NCBI GenBank assembly: GCA_021808665.1
Contig: JAKBBA010000037.1
Coordinates: forward strand, 1 to 32,345
DNA from: Actinomycetes bacterium
GTDB lineage: Bacteria; Actinomycetota; Acidimicrobiia; Acidimicrobiales; Palsa-688
Direction: 5' to 3'
DNA length: 32,345 nucleotides
This document shows positions 15,710-23,473 of this stretch, one piece after another. The translations under genes were made by a program, and so were the position numbers. A model generated the notes under the pieces. The model made no database searches, was not told where the DNA came from, and saw only the letters and a program-made list of their open reading frames with translations. Position 1 is the stretch's first letter; each line of letters begins with the position of its first letter.

Positions 15710-16660
15710 ATGAGCGAACCTCTGGTCCTGCGCACGGTTACACGAACTCAGGGTGCCAACCGTGCCTTGAAGGACGGCGACGTTAGAGTCCACGGCGCCG
15801 AGCTGCGCTTCGAGGAGGTTCCCGTCCTCGTGCAGGCTTTCAGGCGCATGGTGCGCAGCCTGGAGTTCGACGTCTGTGAGATGGCCGTCACCACATACCT
15901 GTGTGCGAAAGCCGCCGGCGTGGCCTTTAGCGCTATACCCGTGATGTTGGTAAGGGGCCTGCACCACGGCGCCACCCAGGTGGCCGTCGGAGCCGGCGTC
16001 TCTTCTCCAGCCGACTTGGACGGCACTCGTATTGGCGTAAACCGCGGGTACACGGTCACGACTGGAGTGTGGGGGAGGGGCATCCTAAAAGAGCACTACG
16101 GAGTAGATCTGGACAGCGTCACCTGGGTTCGCTCCGGTGACGAGCACGTAGCCGGCTACCAGCCCCCGGCGAACGTCGTGGATCTCGGCGCTGGGGAGAG
16201 CCTACAAGAGCGCCTCGTCGAAGGTGACCTGGCCGCAGTCGTGGGCGCCGACATCGACGACCCCAGGGTGACCAGCTTGATCCCCAATCCCGAGCGAGCA
16301 GCGATAGACCAGATCAGGGCCGGCGGCGTGTATCCCGTCAACCATCTCGTAGTGATCAAAGACGACGTCCTTAGAGCAAACCCCGGCGTCGCACCAGCTA
16401 TCTTCGAAGCTTTCGTCGAGGCGAAGAAGCCTTACATGCAATATTTGGCTTCGTGCGAAGCTGACACACTCACTGGTTTGGATAGGACTAACCGACTGGT
16501 TTGGGACGCTACCGGTTCAGATCCGATACCCTACGGCGTGGAGGCCAACCGGACGGTGCTGGAAAAGCTGGTCTCCTACGCCGTGGACCAGAAGATACTG
16601 GCTAGCCGGGTCGATGTCGATGATATCTTCGAGCCTTCTACTTTGGGCTTGAGCGGCTAA
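15710..16660 (+). CDS. 4,5-dihydroxyphthalate-decarboxylase-like protein (NMT1/periplasmic-binding fold)
   Basis: 316 residues from the ATG at 15710, which has AAAGGAA five to ten bases upstream; the frame continues to a TTG at 15674 with no ribosome site. The sequence follows the pattern of Pht5-type 4,5-dihydroxyphthalate decarboxylases: VHGAELRFEEVPV, FDVCEMAVTTYLCAK, IPVMLVRGLHHG, a PADLDGTRIGVNRGYTVTTG segment, and WGRGILKEHYGVD. This family is built on a periplasmic-binding-protein fold but lacks a signal peptide and acts as a cytoplasmic decarboxylase in phthalate catabolism. A signal peptide is absent here too, so it is not a transport component. Next to a phthalate-dioxygenase-type Rieske protein, decarboxylation of a hydroxylated aromatic or dihydrodiol acid is the natural role. 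The exact substrate is open. Confidence 0.75.
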   Translation: MSEPLVLRTVTRTQGANRALKDGDVRVHGAELRFEEVPVLVQAFRRMVRSLEFDVCEMAVTTYLCAKAAGVAFSAIPVMLVRGLHHGATQVAVGAGVSSPADLDGTRIGVNRGYTVTTGVWGRGILKEHYGVDLDSVTWVRSGDEHVAGYQPPANVVDLGAGESLQERLVEGDLAAVVGADIDDPRVTSLIPNPERAAIDQIRAGGVYPVNHLVVIKDDVLRANPGVAPAIFEAFVEAKKPYMQYLASCEADTLTGLDRTNRLVWDATGSDPIPYGVEANRTVLEKLVSYAVDQKILASRVDVDDIFEPSTLGLSG

Positions 16661-16702
16661 GGCCCTGCCGGGCGCCTCCCGCCTCTCCAGCCCTCCTGGC
16701 CT

Positions 16703-17971
16703 TCAGCTTGCCGGGGTTGTGTTAGCAGAGGTTGTGGTAGCAGGGGTGGCGAGGGCTTCTAAGCGGTCCTTGGCGGCCGACACCGGGACGCGTTCGGCGA
16801 CGAGGCGCCGGCACTCCGCTAGACCGCGAGGCCAGTTGACCGTTGCTGCTCCGCTTAGGACTCCACGACCGTCGGCGTACAAGGCGGCGTAGCGCGGCGG
16901 CATCCTGTCGCGCTGTCCGACTACACAGTAAAGCTTGGAGTGCTCAGGCCATCCAACGAGCTGAAGCTTGAGGTCGTGCTGGTCGCTCCAAACGTAGTCG
17001 ACAGGGTCGTAGCCGACCGGGTCTGCCGGTCGCAGGATGTTCGCGGCGACCGTTGCTGCTTGCTCGACGGCGTTGGTCCAGTGCTCTACCCTCCGGGGTT
17101 CCCCAAAGGGCGGTCGAGGCCATCTGGCAACGTCACCAGCGGCGTAGACGCCGTCAAGGCCGGTAACTCTCCCGAAGCGGTCGCACTCTATGCCCTGCCC
17201 GGTCTCGATGCCGGATCCGGCTAGCCACCCGTCGTTGGTGGTCGCGCCTATGCCTACCACTACCAAGTCGAAACGCAGGTGCGAGCCATCCGACAGCACA
17301 ACATCCACGCCGCTGTCATCCTCTGTGAGTGCCTCCACCCCCACGCCGAAGCGGGTTGTAACACCGTGGCGGTGGTGGGCCTTCAAGAAATCGTGAGCGA
17401 CATCGTCGCCTACCAGACGTGACATGGGTGATGCCAGAGGATCGATGACCGTCACCTCCGCTCCGCCTTTCGCTGCCGTGCCGGCCACTTCTGAGCCGAT
17501 CAGACCACCGCCGACGACGCCAACCTTGGTGCTTTCAGCCAAGCCAGACCTTAGCCGGTCGCTGTCGGCCATGGTTCGCAACAGGTGGACGCGCTTGTCG
17601 CCTCCCCACGGTGACGGCCTAGCGGACGCGCCGGTCGCTACCACGCAAACGTCGTAGGGAAACTCGGCTCCGCTGGCATCGACGACGATCTTCTCGCTGG
17701 CGTGCAACTCCGTGGCCCGCGATCCGAGGCGCAGTTCGATGCGCAGATCGTCAACCTCGGTGGCGTCGAGGAGCGACACCCTGGAAGCGTCGAAGGCTCC
17801 CGCAAGATACTGCTTGGAGAGGGGAGGCTTGTCATAGGGGAGCACTTCCTCTGCGCTGGTCATGACGATCAGCCCGTCGAAGCCGAGCCGGCGCAGGTCG
17901 CGGGCGACCCTGACACCGGCTACTGAGGCCCCGACTATCAGTGCCTTGGCGTCACGGATCTCAGCCGTCAC
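16703..17971 (-). CDS. FAD/NAD(P)H ferredoxin reductase of a ring-hydroxylating oxygenase
   Basis: A 422-residue flavoprotein of the rubredoxin/putidaredoxin-reductase group: FAD-binding IVGASVAGVRVARDLR at the N terminus, YDKPPLSKQYLAG, the NAD(P)-binding VGVVGGGLIGSEVAGTAA, the second FAD contact DGVYAAGDVARWP, and the C-terminal dimerisation/ferredoxin-facing domain with YVWSDQHDLKLQLVG. It would take electrons from NAD(P)H to the 3Fe-4S ferredoxin at 12279 and so to the Rieske oxygenase. Its start lies inside the cupin gene: the two overlap by 11 bases on the minus strand and must be co-translated. The last 20 or so residues are an Ala/Thr-rich tail. The reductase and its ferredoxin are on opposite strands, so both promoters need coordinated control. 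Confidence 0.88.
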   Translation of the reverse strand: MTAEIRDAKALIVGASVAGVRVARDLRRLGFDGLIVMTSAEEVLPYDKPPLSKQYLAGAFDASRVSLLDATEVDDLRIELRLGSRATELHASEKIVVDASGAEFPYDVCVVATGASARPSPWGGDKRVHLLRTMADSDRLRSGLAESTKVGVVGGGLIGSEVAGTAAKGGAEVTVIDPLASPMSRLVGDDVAHDFLKAHHRHGVTTRFGVGVEALTEDDSGVDVVLSDGSHLRFDLVVVGIGATTNDGWLAGSGIETGQGIECDRFGRVTGLDGVYAAGDVARWPRPPFGEPRRVEHWTNAVEQAATVAANILRPADPVGYDPVDYVWSDQHDLKLQLVGWPEHSKLYCVVGQRDRMPPRYAALYADGRGVLSGAATVNWPRGLAECRRLVAERVPVSAAKDRLEALATPATTTSANTTPAS

Positions 17972-18533
17972 TTGTCTGACTGGCTGTCAGGGAGTCCTTG
18001 TAGGCGTCGAGTAGCCGCCGTGCATCTTCCATGCTCAACTGTACCGAGTGCTGTTCGATCTGGTGCAGGCGCATGGTACGGACCAGCCCGGTGTCTTGGA
18101 TCGCCAGGTAGCGCGACGTGTCGGCCGGATCGAGGTTGAAGTGCTGGTGCCAAGCCCAGCGCGGCGGGGCGAAAAGGGTTCCCTCGGACCACTCCACGAC
18201 CTGCTCGGGCTCACCTTCGTAGTTGATGACCGAGAAGCCGAATCCTTTGACTACGTACAGGTAAGCTTCGGTGGTATGGCGGTGGCGCTTAGAGGCCCCG
18301 CCTGGCTTTAGCTCGGCGATGTGCGCCGAGAGGACCTCGTAGTCGGCGAGGTCGAACCACTGGCCCCGGTTGTTGCGCCAAGGGCGCTCCGGAAGCTCCA
18401 TCTTGCGCAGGTCGTCCCCGGAGGAGAGGCCGGTTATGGGTGGATGGTCCTTGTTGAACTGGTCTCTAGCCGTCAGTTCGGAATGGGCTTTTGCGGAGGG
18501 AGCTAGCACGCCCTTTGCGTATTCTCTGGCCAT
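17961..18533 (-). CDS. Single-domain cupin, probable metal-dependent enzyme
   Basis: 190 residues from the ATG at 18533; an in-frame start at 18620 would run through the operator-like element and the end of the MFS gene, so it is not used. The cupin core is complete: PGGASKRHRHTTEAYLYVVKG gives two histidines and a glutamate, and GTLFAPPRWAWHQHFNLD gives the third histidine. A full metal site is therefore expected. The domain resembles gentisate-dioxygenase-like and other oxygen- or isomerase-type cupins. It overlaps the ferredoxin reductase gene and shares its promoter. In this setting it could open the ring of the decarboxylated product, but a non-redox step cannot be excluded. It has no signal peptide. 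Confidence 0.75.
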   Translation of the reverse strand: MAREYAKGVLAPSAKAHSELTARDQFNKDHPPITGLSSGDDLRKMELPERPWRNNRGQWFDLADYEVLSAHIAELKPGGASKRHRHTTEAYLYVVKGFGFSVINYEGEPEQVVEWSEGTLFAPPRWAWHQHFNLDPADTSRYLAIQDTGLVRTMRLHQIEQHSVQLSMEDARRLLDAYKDSLTASQTSDG

Positions 18534-18556
18534 GGTGTCTCCAATCAGAAGTGAAA

Positions 18557-18572
18557 ACCATATGGTATTACC
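18557..18572. promoter_or_regulatory. Candidate GntR operator upstream of the cupin-reductase pair
   Basis: ACCATATGGT (18557-18566) is a perfect ten-base palindrome. GGTATTACC (18564-18572) is an overlapping odd-centred one. Together they contain CATATGGTAT (18559-18568), identical to the element in the regulator/ferredoxin gap. The site lies 24 bases upstream of the cupin ATG and covers the stop codon of the MFS gene. It could control a promoter internal to the transporter operon. Confidence 0.5.
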
Positions 18573-19806
18573 TTTTGGGGTTGGTGGGCAAGCGACCGTC
18601 GGAAGTTTTCTGGGTGTCACTTTTCTGGCTGTTACTTTTCTGGGCGTCGAGCTTCCACTGCCAATCCTTCGACCGGGCGGCTGAGAGCACAGGAAGGCCC
18701 AGCACAGCCCCTGCGATCAACAAGGCGGCTGGCAAGGACGTCACGTCGAGGAGTGCAGCGGTACCGAGCGGCGATACGAACAGGGCGCCCGCGCGGAAGC
18801 TGCCAGCCACAGCCACGGCATCTCCGCGTCGGTCCATCTCGACAGATGTGGCGGCTGTTGCCGGGCCGAGAGTCTGGAGCATACCGGCGCCGACGCCGCT
18901 CAACGCGATGAACGCAGCTACGAGAACGGTCTGGTGGGCCGCGATCCCCGTGAGCGCCACGCCAGCTCCCGCTGCTAGGACGCCGGCGGCGAAAGTCGCG
19001 CGGGTGCGTCGCGAGCCGATCGCCCCCATGCTGGCGGTGCCTACAAGACTGGCTCCGTTGGCGACCCCGACCATGATCCCGACCAGAGTCGAGGACTCCG
19101 ATGCGGCTCTCAGCGCTACAGGTATGTACGAGCCGACAAGACCGCGCCACGCCCCTGCGGTCGTGCCCGCCCAGCAGCCGACCCTGACCCCGGGGTAAGA
19201 CCAGACCTTCTGGCGAGGCCCGGAGCTGGGCGCGGCGAACACGTCGAGGCGCGACATCATTGTGGCTGCCATCACAGCGGAGATCAGCCCGAGGGCTGCT
19301 GCGACCCACAGCGCTGTGGCGAACGACCGAGATGAGAGCACCCCGGCTATTGGTGGTCCCGCTAGCAATCCGAAGCTGGACACGAAGTTGACCGTCGCGA
19401 GACGTCCGACAGCTTTGCGGCGGCTGCGGACCACGTGAGCTTGCGTTCCGGTCCAGAACATTCCCCGGGCCAGACCCTGTATCAGCTCGGCGATCACGAA
19501 GAGGACAACCTGGTGAGACCACACGAGGACCAAAGCCGACACCGCGATCGTGAGGCATGCCCCTGCCACGACGTTACGGTCGGTGAAATGCCGCATCGCT
19601 CTCGCCGAGCCGAGGCGTGACACCAGTTGCGTAACCGCCGACAAAGCGGTCAGCACGCCTATGAGAGGCCGCGAGTAGTGGGCGGCGAGCGCCAGCAGCG
19701 GGAGGGTGATCGTGAGCATGGCCAGAGCGGCCGAGTACACGAGTGACATGGCGGCTGTCGCCACCAAGTCCCTGTCGGAGCGCAGGACACTCGCCAAGGT
19801 GCGCAA
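18568..19806 (-). CDS. Major facilitator superfamily transporter of the catabolic island
   Basis: A 412-residue membrane protein with about twelve hydrophobic segments in two halves split by a cytoplasmic loop near residue 215 (SSGPRQKVWSYPG). MFS features include the loop 2-3 basic region (ARAMRHFTDRNV) and the GLLAGPPIAGVL helix. The best start is a TTG at 19806, two bases after the livF stop, with no strong ribosome site of its own, so coupling to livF is likely. The stop TAA lies in the operator-like element before the cupin gene. The cytoplasmic tail carries three imperfect pentapeptide repeats (see the repeat entry). It may export an intermediate or provide a second uptake route; direction and substrate are unknown. 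Confidence 0.8.
   Translation of the reverse strand: MRTLASVLRSDRDLVATAAMSLVYSAALAMLTITLPLLALAAHYSRPLIGVLTALSAVTQLVSRLGSARAMRHFTDRNVVAGACLTIAVSALVLVWSHQVVLFVIAELIQGLARGMFWTGTQAHVVRSRRKAVGRLATVNFVSSFGLLAGPPIAGVLSSRSFATALWVAAALGLISAVMAATMMSRLDVFAAPSSGPRQKVWSYPGVRVGCWAGTTAGAWRGLVGSYIPVALRAASESSTLVGIMVGVANGASLVGTASMGAIGSRRTRATFAAGVLAAGAGVALTGIAAHQTVLVAAFIALSGVGAGMLQTLGPATAATSVEMDRRGDAVAVAGSFRAGALFVSPLGTAALLDVTSLPAALLIAGAVLGLPVLSAARSKDWQWKLDAQKSNSQKSDTQKTSDGRLPTNPKR
18606..18650. repeat. Three tandem 15-base repeats in the MFS tail
   Basis: Copies at 18606-18620, 18621-18635 and 18636-18650, each starting TTTTCTGG on the + strand and differing at a few positions. On the coding strand they give a Q-K-[ST]-centred pentapeptide three times (DAQKS, NSQKS, DTQKT). 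Period 15 keeps the frame, so copy number could change without breaking the protein. Confidence 0.85.
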
Positions 19807-19808
19807 CG

Positions 19809-20582
19809 CTAAAGACGCAGGGCGGTCGCCAGCTTCGCGGCGATCTCCATCTGGCGGGTGCTACCACCGATGGCGGTGCCCACCCCTAGGTACTTCTCGA
19901 TTACTGTCGGGTCGGTCGCTAGCTTGCGGCCAGTGCCTGACATCGTAAGGTGGCCCTGTTCTAGCAGGCAGCCTTCGTCGGCGTTTGCGAGAGCCATGCG
20001 ACCGTTCTGCTCGACTAGGAGGATTCCTACGCCACGTTGGCGCAGGGAGCGCAGCGCGGCGAATATCTTGTCCACCACTTGGGGGGCAAGGCCGAGTGAC
20101 GGTTCGTCTAGAAGCAGGTAGCGCGGCCCGGCCATGAGACCGCGGGCGATGGCGAGCATCTGCTGCTGGCCTCCCGACAGCGATCCGGCGTAGGAGCGCA
20201 TCCGCGAGCCGAGCTCGGGGAACAGCTCCAGCATGTCCGCCAGTCTCGCTGCTACGTCGCCGCTACGGCGGATCGTGTGGGCGCCGAGGCGCAGATTCTC
20301 CTGCACCGTTAGGTTCGCGAACACCTGCCGTCCTTCGGGGACGTGGGAGATACCCGCCTGCACAACTTCGCGTTCCGAGCGGAACCTGACACGGTGGCCG
20401 TCTACGCTGACCGTGCCTGCGGTGGGGACGATGAGCCCTGACACGGCTCGCAGAAGCGTCGACTTGCCGGCTCCGTTAGCTCCGATGACCGCCACGATGC
20501 TCGCTGGTCGCACGCTGATCGATACGGAGTGCAATACCGGGGTGCGGTCGTAGCCCGCTTCGAGGGATTCTATCGTCAGCAT
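19809..20582 (-). CDS. livF: Branched-chain-amino-acid-type ABC transporter ATPase, LivF-like
   Basis: A 257-residue ABC ATPase. Walker A is GANGAGKST, the signature motif LSGGQQQ is intact, Walker B is YLLLDEPSLGL, and the switch histidine position reads LVEQN as in LivF, which has Gln-Asn here. The opening SLEAGYDRTPVLHSVS and the GISHVPEGRQVFANLTVQENL segment are LivF signatures. The ATG at 20582 is two bases after the stop of the LivHMG fusion, so the genes are coupled. With the fusion it forms the cytoplasmic ATPase pair of an importer. Liv-type systems take up branched-chain amino acids but also aromatic acids, amides and urea. Placement in a catabolic island suggests the pathway substrate is imported (inference). 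Confidence 0.9.
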   Translation of the reverse strand: MLTIESLEAGYDRTPVLHSVSISVRPASIVAVIGANGAGKSTLLRAVSGLIVPTAGTVSVDGHRVRFRSEREVVQAGISHVPEGRQVFANLTVQENLRLGAHTIRRSGDVAARLADMLELFPELGSRMRSYAGSLSGGQQQMLAIARGLMAGPRYLLLDEPSLGLAPQVVDKIFAALRSLRQRGVGILLVEQNGRMALANADEGCLLEQGHLTMSGTGRKLATDPTVIEKYLGVGTAIGGSTRQMEIAAKLATALRL

Positions 20583-20584
20583 GG

Positions 20585-23377
20585 CTATGCCGGTTGGGGT
20601 TGGCCGAAGTAGGCGTCGATCACGGCTGGGTTCGCTTGAACTGAGATGGGTGAGCCGCTGGCTATGACAGCACCCCGGTCCATTACGGTCACCTGGTCGG
20701 CGATGCCCATGACAAGCGCCATGTTGTGGTCGACTACGAGGATGGTGTGCCCCGAGTCCCTGACCGCCAAGAGGAGGGCTCCGAGAGCCATGGTTTCAGT
20801 GTCGTTCATGCCCGCACCCGGCTCGTCGAAAAGCAGCACGCGAGCTTTGGACATCAAGGCCCTTGCGATGTCGAGGTGCTTTTGGGCAGCGAGAGGAAGC
20901 ACGTTGGCGGGTTGGGTGGCCCAGCGGTCCAGCTCCAAAGCCTCCATGATCGCCCGGGCGCGGGTGAGAATCTCTCCTTCCTCGCGCCGGGCTCTTTTCG
21001 CCCACAGCATCTGCTCGGCGTAGCCGGCCTTCTCGTAGCGGCAAGCTCCGACCAGTACGTTCTCCAGGACCGTCAAACCGCCGAAGACCCGGGAAGTCTG
21101 GAACGTGCGGAAAAGGCCCTTTCTGGCTATTGCGTTAGGCGCCAGACCGGTGATCGGTTCGCCTTCGAGCAGCACCTGGCCGCGGTCTGGATGGTAGAGG
21201 TTGGACACGAGGTTGAACAGGGTCGACTTGCCTGCTCCGTTCGGACCGATCACTGCGGTTATAGACCCTTCTGGCACTACGAGGCTGACGTCCGACACCG
21301 CAGTGAGGCCTCCGAAAGTCTTGGTGAGCTCCCGCATTTCGAGCACGGGGTGTGCGGCGGCGCTACCAGGACTTCCGACGGACGTGGCGACGCTGGGCGC
21401 CTTTAGTGGTGAGGGGTCCTGCTCTGACGCGCCTGGTGTCTCTGACGCGCCAGACAGTTCGGGGGAGGCGTCGCGCTGCGGTGGAGTGATTTCGCCAGAG
21501 GATCGGAGCCCGGTCAGCCGCCTGATAGCGCTACGGACGCCTAGGACAGCGCCGCCGAAGAGCCCAGAGGGCAGAAAGCGAAGGAAGAGCACCAGCAGCA
21601 GGCCGTCGGTCAGAGCCGAGTAGGTCTGCAGGCTCTGGGAGAACTGCGGGACGAACGTGAGGAGGGCGACGCCGATCAGCGGACCTGCCTGCGTCCCCGC
21701 TCCTCCGACCACGAGCATGGTTATCAACTCCAAGGAGGTGGCGGAGCCGACCATGTCGGGCGAGTAGTAATGGAAGTAGGTGGCGTAGAGCGTGCCAGCG
21801 ACAGAGGCTATTACGGCGCTCAAGATGAACACGGCGATCTTCGTGGAGAACAGGTTGAGACCGAGGCTGCGTGCGCCGATCTCGTCGGCGTGCATCGACC
21901 TCAAGAGTCGACCTCGGTTCGAGCGGATCAAGTTCCCGGTGGACAGGAGCGCCACTCCGACGAGGCCCCATATCAGATAGTAGAAACGGTCGTTGCTGGC
22001 AAAGCTGAAACCGCCCACGCTGAAGCTCGGGATGCCCGCGAGGCCTGACGGGCCGCCGGTGACGGTCAGCCCACTTGCTATGGACTGTGTGAGGATCCCG
22101 AAGCTCAACGTTACTATCGCCAAATACATGCCCGTCACTCGAGTGCCGGCCAGGGCGAGCACGGCTGCGGTCAGAGCCGACGCAATCACTCCGGCGAGGA
22201 GTGCCAGCAGCGGAGGCCACCCGTGAGAGACGATCAGGATCGACGACGTGTAACCGCCGACCGCCATGAAACCGGCCTGCCCGAGACTGACCTGGCCGGC
22301 TACACCCGTAAGGAGCTCCAAGCCGACGATGGCTAGGCAAAAGATGCCGGTGATGTTGACGGCGTGCATGTTCCCGGAGTTTCCGAGAGCCACGGGTAGA
22401 ACAGCCATTGCGGCGACTATGGCCAAGGTGGCGCCCAATGACGCTTTCTTGGCTAGGCGAGGTATCTCGGTGATCCGGCCGGCTTTGGTCTCGGCGACGT
22501 CGAGCCGGCCGCCTCTCGAACGCCCGAGAAGGCCCTGGGGCCTGAAGATGAGCATGGCGATTAGCAGCAGGAGGCTGATCGCTGTACCAAACAGCGACGA
22601 GATGTAGCCGGCCACGAGCGCTTCGACGACGCCGAAGGCTATCCCACCTACCGCTGCGCCGACGATAGTGCCAAGGCCTCCTAGGGTTACGGCTATCAGT
22701 CCCAGGTTGGTGTATGTCGCCATGGACGAGAAGTCGAGCGAGGTGAGGGGCATGATCACCGCTCCGGCGATGACGCCGAGGACGGAACTGGCGGCGAACG
22801 CGAAGAGGATCGTCCGGTCGACGCTGATACCCATCAGCCGTGCGGCGTTGCGCTGCTCTGCGACTGCTCGGAACGCGGAGCCTATCGACGTTCGTGTCAG
22901 GAACAGCCATACAGCAGTGACGACCGCTGCGGTCGTGGCCACCACCCAGATGTCCTGGGTGGCGATATAGACGCCTTTGACGTCGATGGGTTTGGTGCCA
23001 CTGAAAGGTGAGAGGGTGTAGGGGTTGTTGCCCCAGATCAAAAGTGCAGCTCCCTGGAATGCCGTGAGCATTCCCCCCATGAGCATCAGCAGGTTCGTGT
23101 GGGAGATCTGGTGGACCGCAGGCCTTATGATCACCCACTCCACGATTCCCATGACTACGGTCATCACGGCGACGGAAGCGAGGAACGCAACTCCGAGCGG
23201 CAGGTGCACGTCCACTTTGAAGTCGTACATGACCAGGGCACCCATCGCAACGAACGCTCCCTGGGCGAGGTTAAGAACGCCGGTCACGTTGAAGACCAGG
23301 GAGAAGCCGACCGCCAGGAGGGCGTAAACAGACCCGGTGACCAGGCCTCCCACTACTATGTTCAAGAACTCGGTCAC
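20585..23377 (-). CDS. LivH-LivM-LivG fusion: two permease domains and one ATPase in one chain
   Basis: A 930-residue protein. Residues 1 to about 290 are a LivH-type permease (NIVVGGLVTGSVYALLAVGFSLVFNVTGVLNLAQG). About 315-625 are LivM-type (LELLTGVAGQVSLGQAGFMAVGGY). About 626-675 are a Ser/Pro/Ala-rich linker, and 677-930 are LivG-type. The ATPase has Walker A GPNGAGKST (711-719) and Walker B VLLFDEP. The signature region, usually LPYGxQRRLEIARA, reads LPLAAQKHLDIARA, so the glycine is lost. The GTG at 23377 has AGGAGG six bases upstream. Two-part LivM-LivG fusions are common in actinobacteria; a three-part chain is less so. There is no frameshift or stop between the parts, so this is a true fusion. 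It should be the membrane core of the importer. Confidence 0.9.
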   Translation of the reverse strand: MTEFLNIVVGGLVTGSVYALLAVGFSLVFNVTGVLNLAQGAFVAMGALVMYDFKVDVHLPLGVAFLASVAVMTVVMGIVEWVIIRPAVHQISHTNLLMLMGGMLTAFQGAALLIWGNNPYTLSPFSGTKPIDVKGVYIATQDIWVVATTAAVVTAVWLFLTRTSIGSAFRAVAEQRNAARLMGISVDRTILFAFAASSVLGVIAGAVIMPLTSLDFSSMATYTNLGLIAVTLGGLGTIVGAAVGGIAFGVVEALVAGYISSLFGTAISLLLLIAMLIFRPQGLLGRSRGGRLDVAETKAGRITEIPRLAKKASLGATLAIVAAMAVLPVALGNSGNMHAVNITGIFCLAIVGLELLTGVAGQVSLGQAGFMAVGGYTSSILIVSHGWPPLLALLAGVIASALTAAVLALAGTRVTGMYLAIVTLSFGILTQSIASGLTVTGGPSGLAGIPSFSVGGFSFASNDRFYYLIWGLVGVALLSTGNLIRSNRGRLLRSMHADEIGARSLGLNLFSTKIAVFILSAVIASVAGTLYATYFHYYSPDMVGSATSLELITMLVVGGAGTQAGPLIGVALLTFVPQFSQSLQTYSALTDGLLLVLFLRFLPSGLFGGAVLGVRSAIRRLTGLRSSGEITPPQRDASPELSGASETPGASEQDPSPLKAPSVATSVGSPGSAAAHPVLEMRELTKTFGGLTAVSDVSLVVPEGSITAVIGPNGAGKSTLFNLVSNLYHPDRGQVLLEGEPITGLAPNAIARKGLFRTFQTSRVFGGLTVLENVLVGACRYEKAGYAEQMLWAKRARREEGEILTRARAIMEALELDRWATQPANVLPLAAQKHLDIARALMSKARVLLFDEPGAGMNDTETMALGALLLAVRDSGHTILVVDHNMALVMGIADQVTVMDRGAVIASGSPISVQANPAVIDAYFGQPQPA

Positions 23378-23405
23378 AGCTATCCTCCTGGCGTAGCGCC
23401 GGTCA

Positions 23406-23455
23406 GCTCGGCGCCTGCGCCGACAGCAAGGTGGCCGTCGCGCCAGGCGCCGAGC
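23406..23455. terminator. Twelve-base-pair hairpin between binding-protein and permease genes
   Basis: GCTCGGCGCCTG (23406-23417) pairs perfectly with CAGGCGCCGAGC (23444-23455). An inner CGAC/GTCG stem (23421-23424 with 23437-23440) extends it. It lies in the 96-base gap within the ABC operon. No T-run follows, so partial termination or 3'-end protection of the upstream message is more likely than full termination. Confidence 0.55.
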
Positions 23456-23473
23456 AGTGTCCTACGTAGGCTC

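Noticed and set aside
21531..23138. 535-codon Arg/His-rich open frame on the minus strand
   Set aside because: It lies in another frame of the LivHMG fusion and has the Arg/Pro/His-rich composition typical of out-of-frame high-G+C DNA.
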